The notes: generated by a model not told the origin, from the sequence alone. Counted from the stretch's first letter, positions 14,621 through 22,186 are shown. The stretch: 37,858 nt of DNA from an uncultured Clostridia bacterium (GCA_937916395.1 CALFTN010000042.1:1-37858); one strand, 5' to 3'. Made by a program: numbers and translations.

Positions 14621-15547
14621 TTATTTAGTTGTCTGCTCTGTAGCTTCTGTCATAGTACCCTCTATAACTGGTGCTTCAGTAGTTGTATCTAATGGACTTG
14701 TAGGATTTTCATTAGTCCAATTAATTTCATAATAAGCCTTATCTTCGAGTGTAAATAAAATTGAAAGGTCGCCGTGACTTTCAAATGTATTCTGACCCTT
14801 TGCTGATGCTTTTACGTTTGCAGGTTTAAAGTATTCAAGTCTTGTGATTTCATCTGTAAGGCGATTAACTGTTGCTGTAATTCTGCAACCACTATAGCTT
14901 ACTGTGTAATCCTGCAACTCAAGATAAGTTTTTGTTTTTGCAAATTCTTCTGAGCTTAAAATATCAGCTTTATCACGAAGAGAAAACGCATTTCCTAAAA
15001 TTTCCTTAGCGTCAACTTCTGCTATATCATCAAACTCAATAGTAATGAAGTACTCGTCGCCAACCTCTGTCATTGTTGCATATTTAATATCATCAACTGT
15101 GAGCTTTGAAGCAAAGCTTTCACCTTTTACTAAAAGAACGTCAGTATTATCTGCACCATAAGGCAAATCACCTGATTGTTCTTCAATATTTTCTAACATA
15201 AGGTCTTTTACCGCTTTAGCCGCATCGTTAATAGCAGAAAGTGATTCATCAACTTCCTCTGCCTCTTCCTGACCAACCTTTGTAACCTTAAGACTGTCAT
15301 TAGGAACATTCAATTCAAAACGATAATACATAGCAGGTCTTTCTACTTTAATATCGTTTACAAGTCCATTGAAGTAATTTAAAATTTCTTCGCTTGATTT
15401 ATCAACTGGAGTTGCACTTTCTGTGTATTCTGCAGGCACAGTAGACTGCACCTCAACCTCTTCACCAGAAGAAGAACAAGCAGTAAGTGAAAGTAATGAA
15501 GCACTGACAACTAAAAGTGCTAAACCTAAGCTTATAATTCTTTTCAT
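14621..15547 (-). CDS. Lipoprotein of unknown function
   Basis: 308 aa from ATG 15547, which yields a normal lipoprotein signal (MKRIISLGLALLV) with lipobox LTAC. An in-frame ATG at 15577 also has a ribosome site (AAGGTG) but would put ten polar residues ahead of the signal. The body is acidic; the last 25 residues are Thr/Glu-rich and low in complexity (LDTTTEAP, TEATEQTTK), like a wall or surface linker. No domain recognised. Probably anchored on the outer face of the cell membrane. Confidence 0.8.
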   Translation of the reverse strand: MKRIISLGLALLVVSASLLSLTACSSSGEEVEVQSTVPAEYTESATPVDKSSEEILNYFNGLVNDIKVERPAMYYRFELNVPNDSLKVTKVGQEEAEEVDESLSAINDAAKAVKDLMLENIEEQSGDLPYGADNTDVLLVKGESFASKLTVDDIKYATMTEVGDEYFITIEFDDIAEVDAKEILGNAFSLRDKADILSSEEFAKTKTYLELQDYTVSYSGCRITATVNRLTDEITRLEYFKPANVKASAKGQNTFESHGDLSILFTLEDKAYYEINWTNENPTSPLDTTTEAPVIEGTMTEATEQTTK

Positions 15548-15726
15548 AAAGGATATACCCCTTTCAAAATTAGACATAATTACACCTTGGTGTATATAAC
15601 AGAGTAATTATATCACAAAAATACGCTTAAAAAAACAAAATTTTAAGATTTTTTTATATTTGTAGAAACAGCACAAATACAGCTGGACGTTTTTGTTGTT
15701 TAGTAACAACTGCATGTTTTTTACAA

Positions 15727-15755
15727 TTGACATTATTGCTATAAAATATTATAAT
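15727..15755 (+). promoter_or_regulatory. Perfect consensus sigma-A promoter for the VanY-type gene
   Basis: TTGACA at 15727-15732, 17-nt spacer, TATAAT at 15750-15755. Confidence 0.85.
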
Positions 15756-15791
15756 AATAAGTAATGCAACAAGAAAGGTGGTGTGGGTGCG

Positions 15792-16640
15792 TTGAAGAAA
15801 ACCAAAAGCGGTAGCATTTTTCTGTTTATAATAATTTTTATTACTACAATTTTTATCACCGTTGTCTGCACTGTTATAAACAACAGAAACAACAGAATTA
15901 TAAGCGGTGATACTATAAATGAAACCGAATATTTAGAAGAAGTTCACATCAACAATGACAGTCCGGCTTTTCTTCAGCAAGATACAACCCTACCCGAAAC
16001 AACTGTAGTCACCACCCAAAAAGTCCCTGATGTTTTGGCACCTGGCACAATAGACTCACCAACTTATATTGAGGTTGATGAAGACACCTTTCATCTTACA
16101 TATATAAACCGAAACTACAGACTCCCTGAGAATTACAAACCGAAGCTTGTTACAGTAGCAGGAAGTACTCAAAAGCTTGAAAAAACTGTTGCAAAATACT
16201 ACGAGAAGATGTATGATGCCGCAAAAAAAGATGGTGTATTATTAACACCATGTTCTGGTTATCGTTCAATAGAGCGCCAAAAACGCAACTACAACAATAA
16301 AGTTGAATATTACGAAAATCTTGGTTATTCTGAAACAGAAGCTAAAGAAAAAGCAGCAACTGTTATTCTTCCGCCAGGAAGTAGTGAACATAACTTAGGT
16401 GTAGCCATGGATATTGTTTGTGTAGACGAATGGTTTGAGGACACAGAAGAATTCAGTTGGCTTAAAGAAAACGCTCACAAATATGGCTTTATTTTAAGGT
16501 ATCCAAAAGACCGACAAGAGGATACCGGAATCATATATGAACCATGGCACTGGCGATTTGTTGGTGTAGATGCCGCAACAGAAATCAAAGAAAAAAATAT
16601 GATTTTAGAAGACTATTTAGGAGTTAATCAGGATGTATAA
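15792..16640 (+). CDS. Membrane-anchored D-alanyl-D-alanine carboxypeptidase, VanY family
   Basis: 282 aa if started at TTG 15792, 10 nt after AAAGGTGG; GTG 15783 in the same frame is too close to that site. One N-terminal TM helix, a Thr/Pro-rich linker, then an M15B peptidase domain: SGYRSIERQ, the zinc motif SSEHNLGVAMDI (SxHxxGxxxD) and EPWHWRFVG with the third zinc ligand. Such enzymes trim the terminal D-Ala of peptidoglycan stem peptides outside the membrane. A perfect consensus promoter precedes it. Its last 8 bases overlap the start of the DUF1963 gene. Confidence 0.92.
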   Translation: MKKTKSGSIFLFIIIFITTIFITVVCTVINNRNNRIISGDTINETEYLEEVHINNDSPAFLQQDTTLPETTVVTTQKVPDVLAPGTIDSPTYIEVDEDTFHLTYINRNYRLPENYKPKLVTVAGSTQKLEKTVAKYYEKMYDAAKKDGVLLTPCSGYRSIERQKRNYNNKVEYYENLGYSETEAKEKAATVILPPGSSEHNLGVAMDIVCVDEWFEDTEEFSWLKENAHKYGFILRYPKDRQEDTGIIYEPWHWRFVGVDAATEIKEKNMILEDYLGVNQDV

Positions 16641-17169
16641 ATTAAAAGTAGAAAAAGCCCACGGCGATTATGATTACGGCACAAGTAAATTTTTAGGTGC
16701 ACCAACAATGCCTGAAAGCTGGCTTTCTGACGGAACACTTTCTGACGATGATTTTTTCTTTTGTCAGATAAAGCTCTCTGAATTAAAAGAACACACTACC
16801 TGTGAGCTTTTACCCCCAAAAGGATTTTTGTATATTTTTCTCACAATTCAAGAAAATGGCACTTTCAAGCCTAATGTAAGACTATGTGAAGACGAGCCAG
16901 ATACTCTTATTGATGATTTCAATTACGGCTTTGACTTTTTAGGTGATACAGACGCTGAATATTCAATAGATTTCACTGACGAAATCAGTAATGCCGAAAC
17001 TGCACTTTTCATTGAAGAGAACGATAATTACATTCTTCTTCAATATGACCCCCTTGACGACAATATGCCAGAATTCTTGCAAGAAACAGAAAAACAGGCA
17101 CTCTTCAGAATTTCTAAAGCAGACCTTGAGAAGCTCGACTTTTCAAATGTTAGTTTTGATTTAAATTAA
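16633..17169 (+). CDS. YwqG/DUF1963 family protein
   Basis: 178 aa, soluble and acidic. DUF1963 features: SKFLGAPTMPESW near the N terminus, FFFCQIKLSEL, LLPPKGFLYIFL, YILLQYDPLDD and the closing ALFRISKADLEKLDFSNV. The family is common in Firmicutes; no enzymatic activity is established. ATG 16633 lies inside the end of the carboxypeptidase gene, so translation is probably coupled, linking a cytosolic YwqG protein to a cell-wall enzyme. The gene ends at a strong terminator. Confidence 0.85.
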   Translation: MYKLKVEKAHGDYDYGTSKFLGAPTMPESWLSDGTLSDDDFFFCQIKLSELKEHTTCELLPPKGFLYIFLTIQENGTFKPNVRLCEDEPDTLIDDFNYGFDFLGDTDAEYSIDFTDEISNAETALFIEENDNYILLQYDPLDDNMPEFLQETEKQALFRISKADLEKLDFSNVSFDLN

Positions 17170-17180
17170 GAATAAAAAAC

Positions 17181-17232
17181 AAAACAACCTATCATTTTTA
17201 GTTACGGTTAACTTTAAATGATAGGTTGTTTT
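17181..17232. terminator. Bidirectional terminator
   Basis: A 17-bp perfect stem (17181-17197 with 17216-17232) around an 18-nt loop that can form its own small stem, with T-runs on both outer sides. Lies between convergent genes ending at 17169 and 17271. The inner part resembles the hairpin at 19965-20037. Confidence 0.9.
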
Positions 17233-17270
17233 TTATTTAATTATAATATAGCATCGCAGACCCACGATTC

Positions 17271-17981
17271 TCAATTTTTAATTTTACTATACTGTTTCTG
17301 CACAGCATCATATTTGTAAACTACACTTTTTCTGAATGCACATGTGTAGTTTGTTTCTGTACCATCTTTTTCATACATTTTTATTATATAAACTTTTTTG
17401 CCGTCAACTGCTTTCACACTGACGCCTGTTGTTACCATTACATATTCGCTTGGTTGTTTTGCAAAGCCCAATGTTTCCTTGTCATACTTATCCACTAAAT
17501 CGTGAAGCGCTTTGTCATTTTTTTCATCATAAAACAAAGTTGTTTCAGCATTAGTTGTTTGTTCCTCAACTTCAAAAGCACCATTTTTAGTCAATAAAAA
17601 ATATTCGTTTGTCTGCACATTATAAACAAAGCACTCATAACCAGCAATTGCAAAAATTGCACTTGGCACCTCTGAATCTTCTGTTAAATAAAGCTCAATT
17701 TTACATGCATCTTTACCGTTAACATTAGTTTCACTAAGCTTCATTATATAGTCATCAATAGGCTTTGAAAGGCCTAACACTTCGTCAGGATATTGACTTA
17801 AAAGCTGAATTGCAACACTTTCTGTTACTGTGAATACACCAATATCATTAGACACATCAATAGCACTGTCAGCAGTCATAAGAGCGTTATCTTCTCTATA
17901 TTTTTTTACACCCATTGCAATACCGAAAAGGACTGCTGAAACTACAATTACAGAAATAAAAATTATAACAACTTTTTTCAA
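17271..17981 (-). CDS. Exported, membrane-anchored protein with a duplicated domain
   Basis: 236 aa from TTG 17981, about 10 nt after AGGAG; the GTG at 17990 abuts that site. One N-terminal TM helix (about 4-25), then two copies of a roughly 75-residue unit at about 54-130 and 157-233, joined by a Glu/Thr-rich linker. Both copies share a LLxxYxxExLGxxK-like helix, a Y(I/V)M strand, a K-I-(x)-Y/MY strand and an ending Y-(N/D)-x-x-x-x-x-Y. No known domain recognised. It has its own promoter at 18007-18035. Confidence 0.8.
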   Translation of the reverse strand: MKKVVIIFISVIVVSAVLFGIAMGVKKYREDNALMTADSAIDVSNDIGVFTVTESVAIQLLSQYPDEVLGLSKPIDDYIMKLSETNVNGKDACKIELYLTEDSEVPSAIFAIAGYECFVYNVQTNEYFLLTKNGAFEVEEQTTNAETTLFYDEKNDKALHDLVDKYDKETLGFAKQPSEYVMVTTGVSVKAVDGKKVYIIKMYEKDGTETNYTCAFRKSVVYKYDAVQKQYSKIKN

Positions 17982-18006
17982 ATAACTCACTCTCCTAATA
18001 TGTTCT

Positions 18007-18035
18007 ACTATACATTCTCAGAGCATATTTGTCAA
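18007..18035 (-). promoter_or_regulatory. Sigma-A promoter for the duplicated-domain protein
   Basis: Minus strand: TTGACA (18035-18030), 17-nt spacer, TATAGT (18012-18007). Confidence 0.75.
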
Positions 18036-18053
18036 GTTGATGAGCTTTCAGAA

Positions 18054-18332
18054 TCATTTACCAATATTAAGATATTTTTCCTTTGTTGCTATTCCCCCAC
18101 GAATGTGTCTTTCTTCCTTATTTTTTTCTAAAACCTGCCTTACTTCGCTGTAAAGTGCAGGGTTAACTTTTTTCAAACGCACTGTTACATCTGTAAAAAC
18201 CGTAGATTTTGAGATACCAAATTTTTTACCCGTTGCCCTTACAGTTGAATTAGTTTCCGCTATGTATCTGCCAAGCTCTACTGCCCTTTCATCATAATGT
18301 CCATTTATATTACTATCATATCTGAACGCCAT
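18054..18332 (-). CDS. spoIIID: Sporulation transcriptional regulator SpoIIID
   Basis: 92 aa, as expected. Small DNA-binding protein of the mother-cell sporulation programme, which activates or represses many sigma-E genes. Visible: the helix-turn-helix TVRATGKKFGISKSTVFTDV, then RLKKVNPALYSEVRQVL and the conserved C-terminal RHIRGGIATKEKY. ATG 18332 has ribosome site AGGGGGTG. This is the clearest sign in the window that the organism belongs to an endospore-forming lineage. Confidence 0.95.
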   Translation of the reverse strand: MAFRYDSNINGHYDERAVELGRYIAETNSTVRATGKKFGISKSTVFTDVTVRLKKVNPALYSEVRQVLEKNKEERHIRGGIATKEKYLNIGK

Positions 18333-18404
18333 AACGCACCCCCTGTTACCTTGTTAAAATTTATGCTTTTCCTTGATTTTTTATTACTAAAAGCAAAAAA
18401 ATTC

Positions 18405-18433
18405 TTTACATAAAATTTCAACTATGGTATTAT
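18405..18433 (+). promoter_or_regulatory. Promoter of the phosphohexomutase gene
   Basis: -35 TTTACA (18405-18410), 17-nt spacer, -10 TATTAT (18428-18433), 33 nt before the ATG. Confidence 0.7.
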
Positions 18434-18466
18434 TAGTGCATAAATTTTAACGAAGCAGGTGCTATT

Positions 18467-19876
18467 ATGATTAAATTTGGTACAGGTGGCTGGCGTGCTG
18501 TTATCGGCGATGATTTCACACGCGAAAATGTTCAGCTCGTTGCAAGTGGTATTTTAAAATATGCAAAAGAGCTAAGTAAAACAGACAAACCCATTATTAT
18601 AGGCTACGACAGACGATTTTTATCTGAAAGTGCTGCAAAATGGGTCGCAGAGGTTCTTGCTGCTGGTGGAATTGACGTGTGGTTTTTAAATCGTTCTGCA
18701 CCTACCCCACTTATAATGCACATAGTTAAAGACAGTGAGCTTCACTTCGGAATAGAAGTCACTGCAAGCCACAACCCTGCTAACTACAATGGAATTAAAG
18801 TTATTGTTGACGAGGGCAGAGATGCAAGTCAGGAAGTAACAGGAAGAATTGAAGAATTAATTAAAGAAACCAAATCCATAGAAACTACCGACTTTGATAA
18901 GGCTGTAGCCGACAACAAAATACTTTATCTTCGTAATCCATTCAACAAATTCCTTGATGATATTTTAGCACTTTTAGATGTTGACGCTTTAAGAGAACGT
19001 GGTCTCCGTGTTCTTTTTGATACTATGCATGGTTCAGGTGCTTATCCGTTACAGGTTATTTTCCACACAACACGTTGTACAGTTGATACTATTAACCTTA
19101 ATAAAGACGCTTATTTCGGTGGCATTATGCCAGCACCTACAGAGCAGACACTTTCACCTTTAAGAGATATGGTTGTTAAAGGAGACTATGACCTCGGTAT
19201 TGCTATGGATGGTGACGGCGACAGACTCGGTATTATTGACAGGGATGGCACCTATATTAACGCTAACGAAATCCTCTGTATGCTTTATTATTATCTTGTT
19301 AAGTATAAGGGCTGGAAAGGTGCTGTTGTAAGAAACCTTGCTACAACTCACATGCTCGACAAAATTGCCGAAAGTTTCAACGAAAAATGCTACGAAGTAC
19401 CGGTTGGTTTTAAATATATCTCTTCAAAAATTGACGAAGTAGATGCCGTTCTTGGTGGCGAATCATCTGGTGGTCTTACAGTTCGTGGTCACATTCATGG
19501 TAAAGACTCTGTTTATGCTGCTTCTCTCTTTGCAGAAATGATAAGTGTTACAGGTAAATCACCTGTCGAAATCATGAAAGAATTAGAAGAGCAATTCGGC
19601 AAATTCACGATGGTTGAAGACAACCTTGTTTTTGCACCTGATTATAAAGAAACTGTCAATCAGATCATTATGATTGATAAAAAGCTTCCTGAATTCAAAT
19701 CTGAAGTAACTCGTGTCAATTACGAAGATGGTTGCAAGGTTTATTTTGAGAATGGCGACTTTGTAATCTGCCGTTTCTCCGGTACAGAACCACTCCTCAG
19801 AATTTTTGCTGAAAGCAGTAATAAAGCTACGGCGAGAGAATACGTTGATGCGTTCAAAAAGTTTCTTGAACTTTAA
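18467..19876 (+). CDS. Phosphoglucomutase/phosphomannomutase family protein
   Basis: 469-aa alpha-D-phosphohexomutase moving phosphate between C1 and C6 of a hexose via a phosphoserine. Four-domain family motifs: FGTGGWRAVIGDDF, the phosphoserine loop TASHNPANYNG (Ser101), metal loop DGDGDRLGIID, sugar-specificity loop GGESSGGL, and phosphate-binding CRFSGTEPLLRIF. The GESSG loop is the form usual for PGM/PMM enzymes; GlmM or glucose use cannot be separated from sequence alone. Monocistronic, with its own promoter and the repeat-type terminator at 19965-20037. Confidence 0.93.
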   Translation: MIKFGTGGWRAVIGDDFTRENVQLVASGILKYAKELSKTDKPIIIGYDRRFLSESAAKWVAEVLAAGGIDVWFLNRSAPTPLIMHIVKDSELHFGIEVTASHNPANYNGIKVIVDEGRDASQEVTGRIEELIKETKSIETTDFDKAVADNKILYLRNPFNKFLDDILALLDVDALRERGLRVLFDTMHGSGAYPLQVIFHTTRCTVDTINLNKDAYFGGIMPAPTEQTLSPLRDMVVKGDYDLGIAMDGDGDRLGIIDRDGTYINANEILCMLYYYLVKYKGWKGAVVRNLATTHMLDKIAESFNEKCYEVPVGFKYISSKIDEVDAVLGGESSGGLTVRGHIHGKDSVYAASLFAEMISVTGKSPVEIMKELEEQFGKFTMVEDNLVFAPDYKETVNQIIMIDKKLPEFKSEVTRVNYEDGCKVYFENGDFVICRFSGTEPLLRIFAESSNKATAREYVDAFKKFLEL

Positions 19877-19894
19877 GAATGCTTTGCATTTTCA

Positions 19895-19924
19895 GTGCTG
19901 AGTGCAAAGTGCTGAGTGCTGAGT
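19895..19924. repeat. Short repeat array GTGCTGAGT
   Basis: Three copies of GTGCTGAGT (19895-19903, 19909-19917, 19916-19924), the last two overlapping. They lie just after the phosphohexomutase stop and before a small AAGCC/GGCTT hairpin at about 19930. A related low-complexity stretch (CCACTGACTTACTGACCACTG) lies at about 20042-20062. Confidence 0.6.
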
Positions 19925-19964
19925 TAAGGAAGCCTTACGGCTTGATAAAATTTAAATATGAATA

Positions 19965-20037
19965 ATAAAAACTACATTCTATCATTTTAGATTTATGGAT
20001 AATCTTCAAATAATAGAATGTAGTTATTTTTATAATA
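19965..20037. terminator. Repeat-type bidirectional terminator, copy A
   Basis: Outer arms carry AACTACATTCTAT and ATAGAATGTAGTT, with an inner small hairpin (AGATTTATGGATAATCT) and T-rich flanks on both sides. It serves the phosphohexomutase (plus) and the four-gene cluster ending at 20106 (minus). A near copy with the same outer 16 and 23 bases lies at 22090-22155. Confidence 0.8.
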
Positions 20038-20105
20038 CTAACCACTGACTTACTGACCACTGATAACTTTTCCTATAGTTTTCATAAAAACACCCCGAAT
20101 AAATT

Positions 20106-20447
20106 TTAGTGCAAAGGCAAAATAAGACCAATCGGCAATAATATAGCAGTTAAAATTATTAAAAACTTTGAATTGAGAAATTCTTTTGGATTATAAGTCT
20201 TAAAAGCGACTATACCTGTTAGTACAATACTGGTTATCAATATAACCGATAAAATAATCACACTGGCAAAAAGACAAAAGTAGAAGAGCATAGTAAAAAT
20301 ATAAGAAAGAGAAACGTCGACACCACTATGTTCGATTGCGTAAAAAAACAAAGTTAAAATATAAGTTGTTACGCTACTGATTATTGCTATAACAGATAAT
20401 TTTTTACCTATATTGAGTATATTGTTTTTTATTTTTACAATTTTCAT
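20106..20447 (-). CDS. Small membrane protein, paralogue 3 of the tandem family
   Basis: 113 aa. Three hydrophobic segments (about 18-38, 48-76, 92-110). Shares with the next two genes upstream the N terminus MK(L/I)xxxKNxxLxxGKxxS and the C-terminal motif IAFKTYNPKEFLNSKFLII. ATG 20447 overlaps the stop of the preceding gene (ATGA), and its ribosome site reads GAAGGTGGGAT. Last gene of the putative LytTR-controlled operon; a terminator follows. No known domain. Confidence 0.78.
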   Translation of the reverse strand: MKIVKIKNNILNIGKKLSVIAIISSVTTYILTLFFYAIEHSGVDVSLSYIFTMLFYFCLFASVIILSVILITSIVLTGIVAFKTYNPKEFLNSKFLIILTAILLPIGLILPLH

Positions 20448-20827
20448 AAAATCCCACCTTCAAAAAACTCAGGAAGCAAACGCCACCACCAACCAAGCCC
20501 AAGCGTCAATAACATCCCTATAAAAATCACTAAAATTCTCAAATCAGGACTCTCTTTTACATTATGAGTTTTAAAAGCAATTACAACTTCAAGTATGATA
20601 CCTAACACAAATATAACCGGTAGAACAAACATACAAACAAATAAGCAAACACAAAAAAGAAACGAAGAAATATCTGAAAGCCACCACAAATCAATACCTG
20701 TACCACTATGGTCACCTATGTAAACTAACACTGCAGAAACATAGGTTGATATTGTGACAATTATTGATGAAACAGATAATAATTTACCGATACTTAACAC
20801 ACGATTTTTTACACTTTCAAGTTTCAT
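20444..20827 (-). CDS. Small membrane protein, paralogue 2 of the tandem family
   Basis: 127 aa from ATG 20827 (MKLESVKNRVLSIGK), preceded by AGGGGTGAT; the longer frame to 20851 lacks such a site. Three to four hydrophobic segments and a Trp-rich end (LGWWWRLLPEF). Shared family motif VIAFKTHNVKESPDLRILVI. Starts 20 nt after paralogue 1 and overlaps paralogue 3. Function unknown; it differs from its siblings mainly in the extracytoplasmic loop between TM1 and TM2. Confidence 0.78.
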   Translation of the reverse strand: MKLESVKNRVLSIGKLLSVSSIIVTISTYVSAVLVYIGDHSGTGIDLWWLSDISSFLFCVCLFVCMFVLPVIFVLGIILEVVIAFKTHNVKESPDLRILVIFIGMLLTLGLGWWWRLLPEFFEGGIL

Positions 20828-20847
20828 AAAATCACCCCTAAAATAAA

Positions 20848-21189
20848 TCATGGTAAAAAGAAGAAACCGAATGGCAAGAATATACCTGACATAATAATTA
20901 AAAATCTTAAATCAAGAAGCTCTTTCGCATTACGATTTTTAAAAGCAATTATACCTGTAAGTATAGCACCAAGACCAAATAATGACGGGAGTACAAACAC
21001 ACTTCCATAGAAAATGACAATTTCCAAACAACTTGTAATAATTTCGTTTAACCAATCATCTAAATAAAAATGAGGATTCAGTTCCAAACGAATCACAATC
21101 ACTGCAGCTGATATTGTTACAACAATTGAAAATATTGATATACCCTTACCTAAACCTAAAACTAAATTTTTAATTTTTTCTAATTTCAT
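20848..21189 (-). CDS. Small membrane protein, paralogue 1 of the tandem family
   Basis: 113 aa. Hydrophobic segments at about 15-35, 55-83 and 92-110; N terminus MKLEKIKNLVLGLGKGIS; shared motif GIIAFKNRNAKELLDLRFLI. ATG 21189 with ribosome site GGGTGAT, 4 nt after the stop of the gene before it. The start context GGGTGATTTTATGAAA is nearly the same as in paralogue 2 and in the gene at 8966-9343, consistent with recent duplication or shared origin. Unknown function. Confidence 0.78.
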   Translation of the reverse strand: MKLEKIKNLVLGLGKGISIFSIVVTISAAVIVIRLELNPHFYLDDWLNEIITSCLEIVIFYGSVFVLPSLFGLGAILTGIIAFKNRNAKELLDLRFLIIMSGIFLPFGFFFLP

Positions 21190-21193
21190 AAAA

Positions 21194-21649
21194 TCACCCG
21201 CTCTTTTTTACTTTATGAATTACAAGACTTACAATTGGTGAAGCGAATACAACTATTGAGGTTAATACTGTTAAAAATGCACTTTCGGGGAAGCTATAAA
21301 ATACACTTACCACTGGTGGAGCAAAGAGAACCGAAATTCCTAAAATAATACTTTCATTTATTGATAAGAAGTTACAGAGTAAAGCAATAATAAATGTTAA
21401 TAAAGGAATTATTTCTGTAATAAGCGCACTATTGAAAAAGAATTTTTTATTATACTTCTTTGAGTAAAGTGCTATAAAAATGTTGTAACCTAAAAACAGT
21501 AACAAGAAAATTTTACCTAACCCTAAATCTGAATAACCTAAATCTAAAACATCACCTGAAACTATTTTACCCGATAAAAGAATTGCCGAAATCCATATAA
21601 TTACCGATGAAAAGATGCCTGCTAAAATTTGTTTTATTTTATTTGTCAT
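21194..21649 (-). CDS. Small four-TM membrane protein, first gene of the island operon
   Basis: 151 aa from ATG 21649 (MTNKIKQILAG), 8 nt after AAGGAG; a GTG three codons upstream also opens the frame but lies inside the leader of that site. Four hydrophobic segments (about 9-27, 44-62, 74-100, 107-145) and a short basic tail. Not obviously a paralogue of the three following genes, but similar in size and topology to the membrane protein at 8966-9343. Directly downstream of the second LytTR-type promoter. Unknown function. Confidence 0.78.
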   Translation of the reverse strand: MTNKIKQILAGIFSSVIIWISAILLSGKIVSGDVLDLGYSDLGLGKIFLLLFLGYNIFIALYSKKYNKKFFFNSALITEIIPLLTFIIALLCNFLSINESIILGISVLFAPPVVSVFYSFPESAFLTVLTSIVVFASPIVSLVIHKVKKSG

Positions 21650-21682
21650 AAAGAACACTCCTTTTTGTTTCTTTTCATCTAC

Positions 21683-21749
21683 ATAATATCAATTCGTTTT
21701 AAAGAAAGTACCGAAATGTAACTTTTGGGCGTTTTTTTGTAATTTTTGG
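21683..21749 (-). promoter_or_regulatory. Candidate LytTR-activated promoter, copy 2
   Basis: Plus-strand words TGTAACTTTTGG (21717-21728) and TGTAATTTTTGG (21738-21749) repeat with a 21-bp period; the only two differences from copy 1 over these 33 bases lie in the spacer. On the minus strand -10 TATTAT (21688-21683) starts 28 nt after the second repeat, exactly as in copy 1. No -35 hexamer is seen. Drives the four-gene membrane cluster. Confidence 0.65.
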
Positions 21750-21794
21750 TATGTTCCGACTTAAAAGATTAAGTTTGAGTGTTAGAGATTAGAT

Positions 21795-22074
21795 GTTAGG
21801 GTGAAATGAGTTATCCGAACCGTGTTTTTTATAGACGGATTTCCGTTCACTCTGCGTTGAAATACTCGCCAATCCGTCAGGATTAGCTCTGTTTTCGCCT
21901 TGATTGACCATAAATCCATTCTATAAAAAATCTTCGACCTACAAAGCGAAAGATTTTTATTGGATTTTTGGTGTTGAGGGTGAAGTAAGGCTGACGCCTT
22001 GCAAGACCGAAACGCCGAAAAGACTTAAAAATACTCGCTTTTAGGCAAGTTCGAATAACTCATTTCACCCTAAC
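21795..22074. mobile_element. 280-bp MITE-like element with 26-bp terminal inverted repeats
   Basis: The ends at 21795-21820 and 22049-22074 are inverted repeats matching at 25 of 26 bases (outer part GTTAGGGTGAAATGAGTTAT). The interior is rich in further palindromes: GACGGATTTCCGTTC, AATCC/GGATT, AAGGC/GCCTT, and a longer imperfect pairing of the TTTTTTATAGA and TCTATAAAAAA stretches. It has no coding capacity, so any movement would need a transposase in trans. No clear target-site duplication is visible. A third copy of the end lies at 13085-13110. The whole 21650-22186 interval holds only this element, the promoter at 21683-21749, the hairpin at 22090-22155 and a short TTCCGAATT repeat. 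Confidence 0.7.
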
Positions 22075-22089
22075 CATTCGTAATCAAAA

Positions 22090-22155
22090 ATAAAAACTAC
22101 ATTCTCTCATTTACAGTTTATCTATAAATTAAAGAATGTAGTTATTTTTATAATA
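22090..22155 (-). terminator. Repeat-type terminator, copy B
   Basis: Arms AACTACATTCT and AGAATGTAGTT with T-rich tail on the minus strand (TTTTTATTTTTG). Ends the two-gene epimerase operon. Outer sequence matches copy A at 19965-20037. Confidence 0.78.
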
Positions 22156-22186
22156 TTATAATTCCGAATTACGCGTTCCGAATTAT

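Noticed and set aside
21795..22074. Element as a CRISPR or IS copy
   Set aside because: No regularly spaced repeats and no transposase frame; only terminal and nested inverted repeats.
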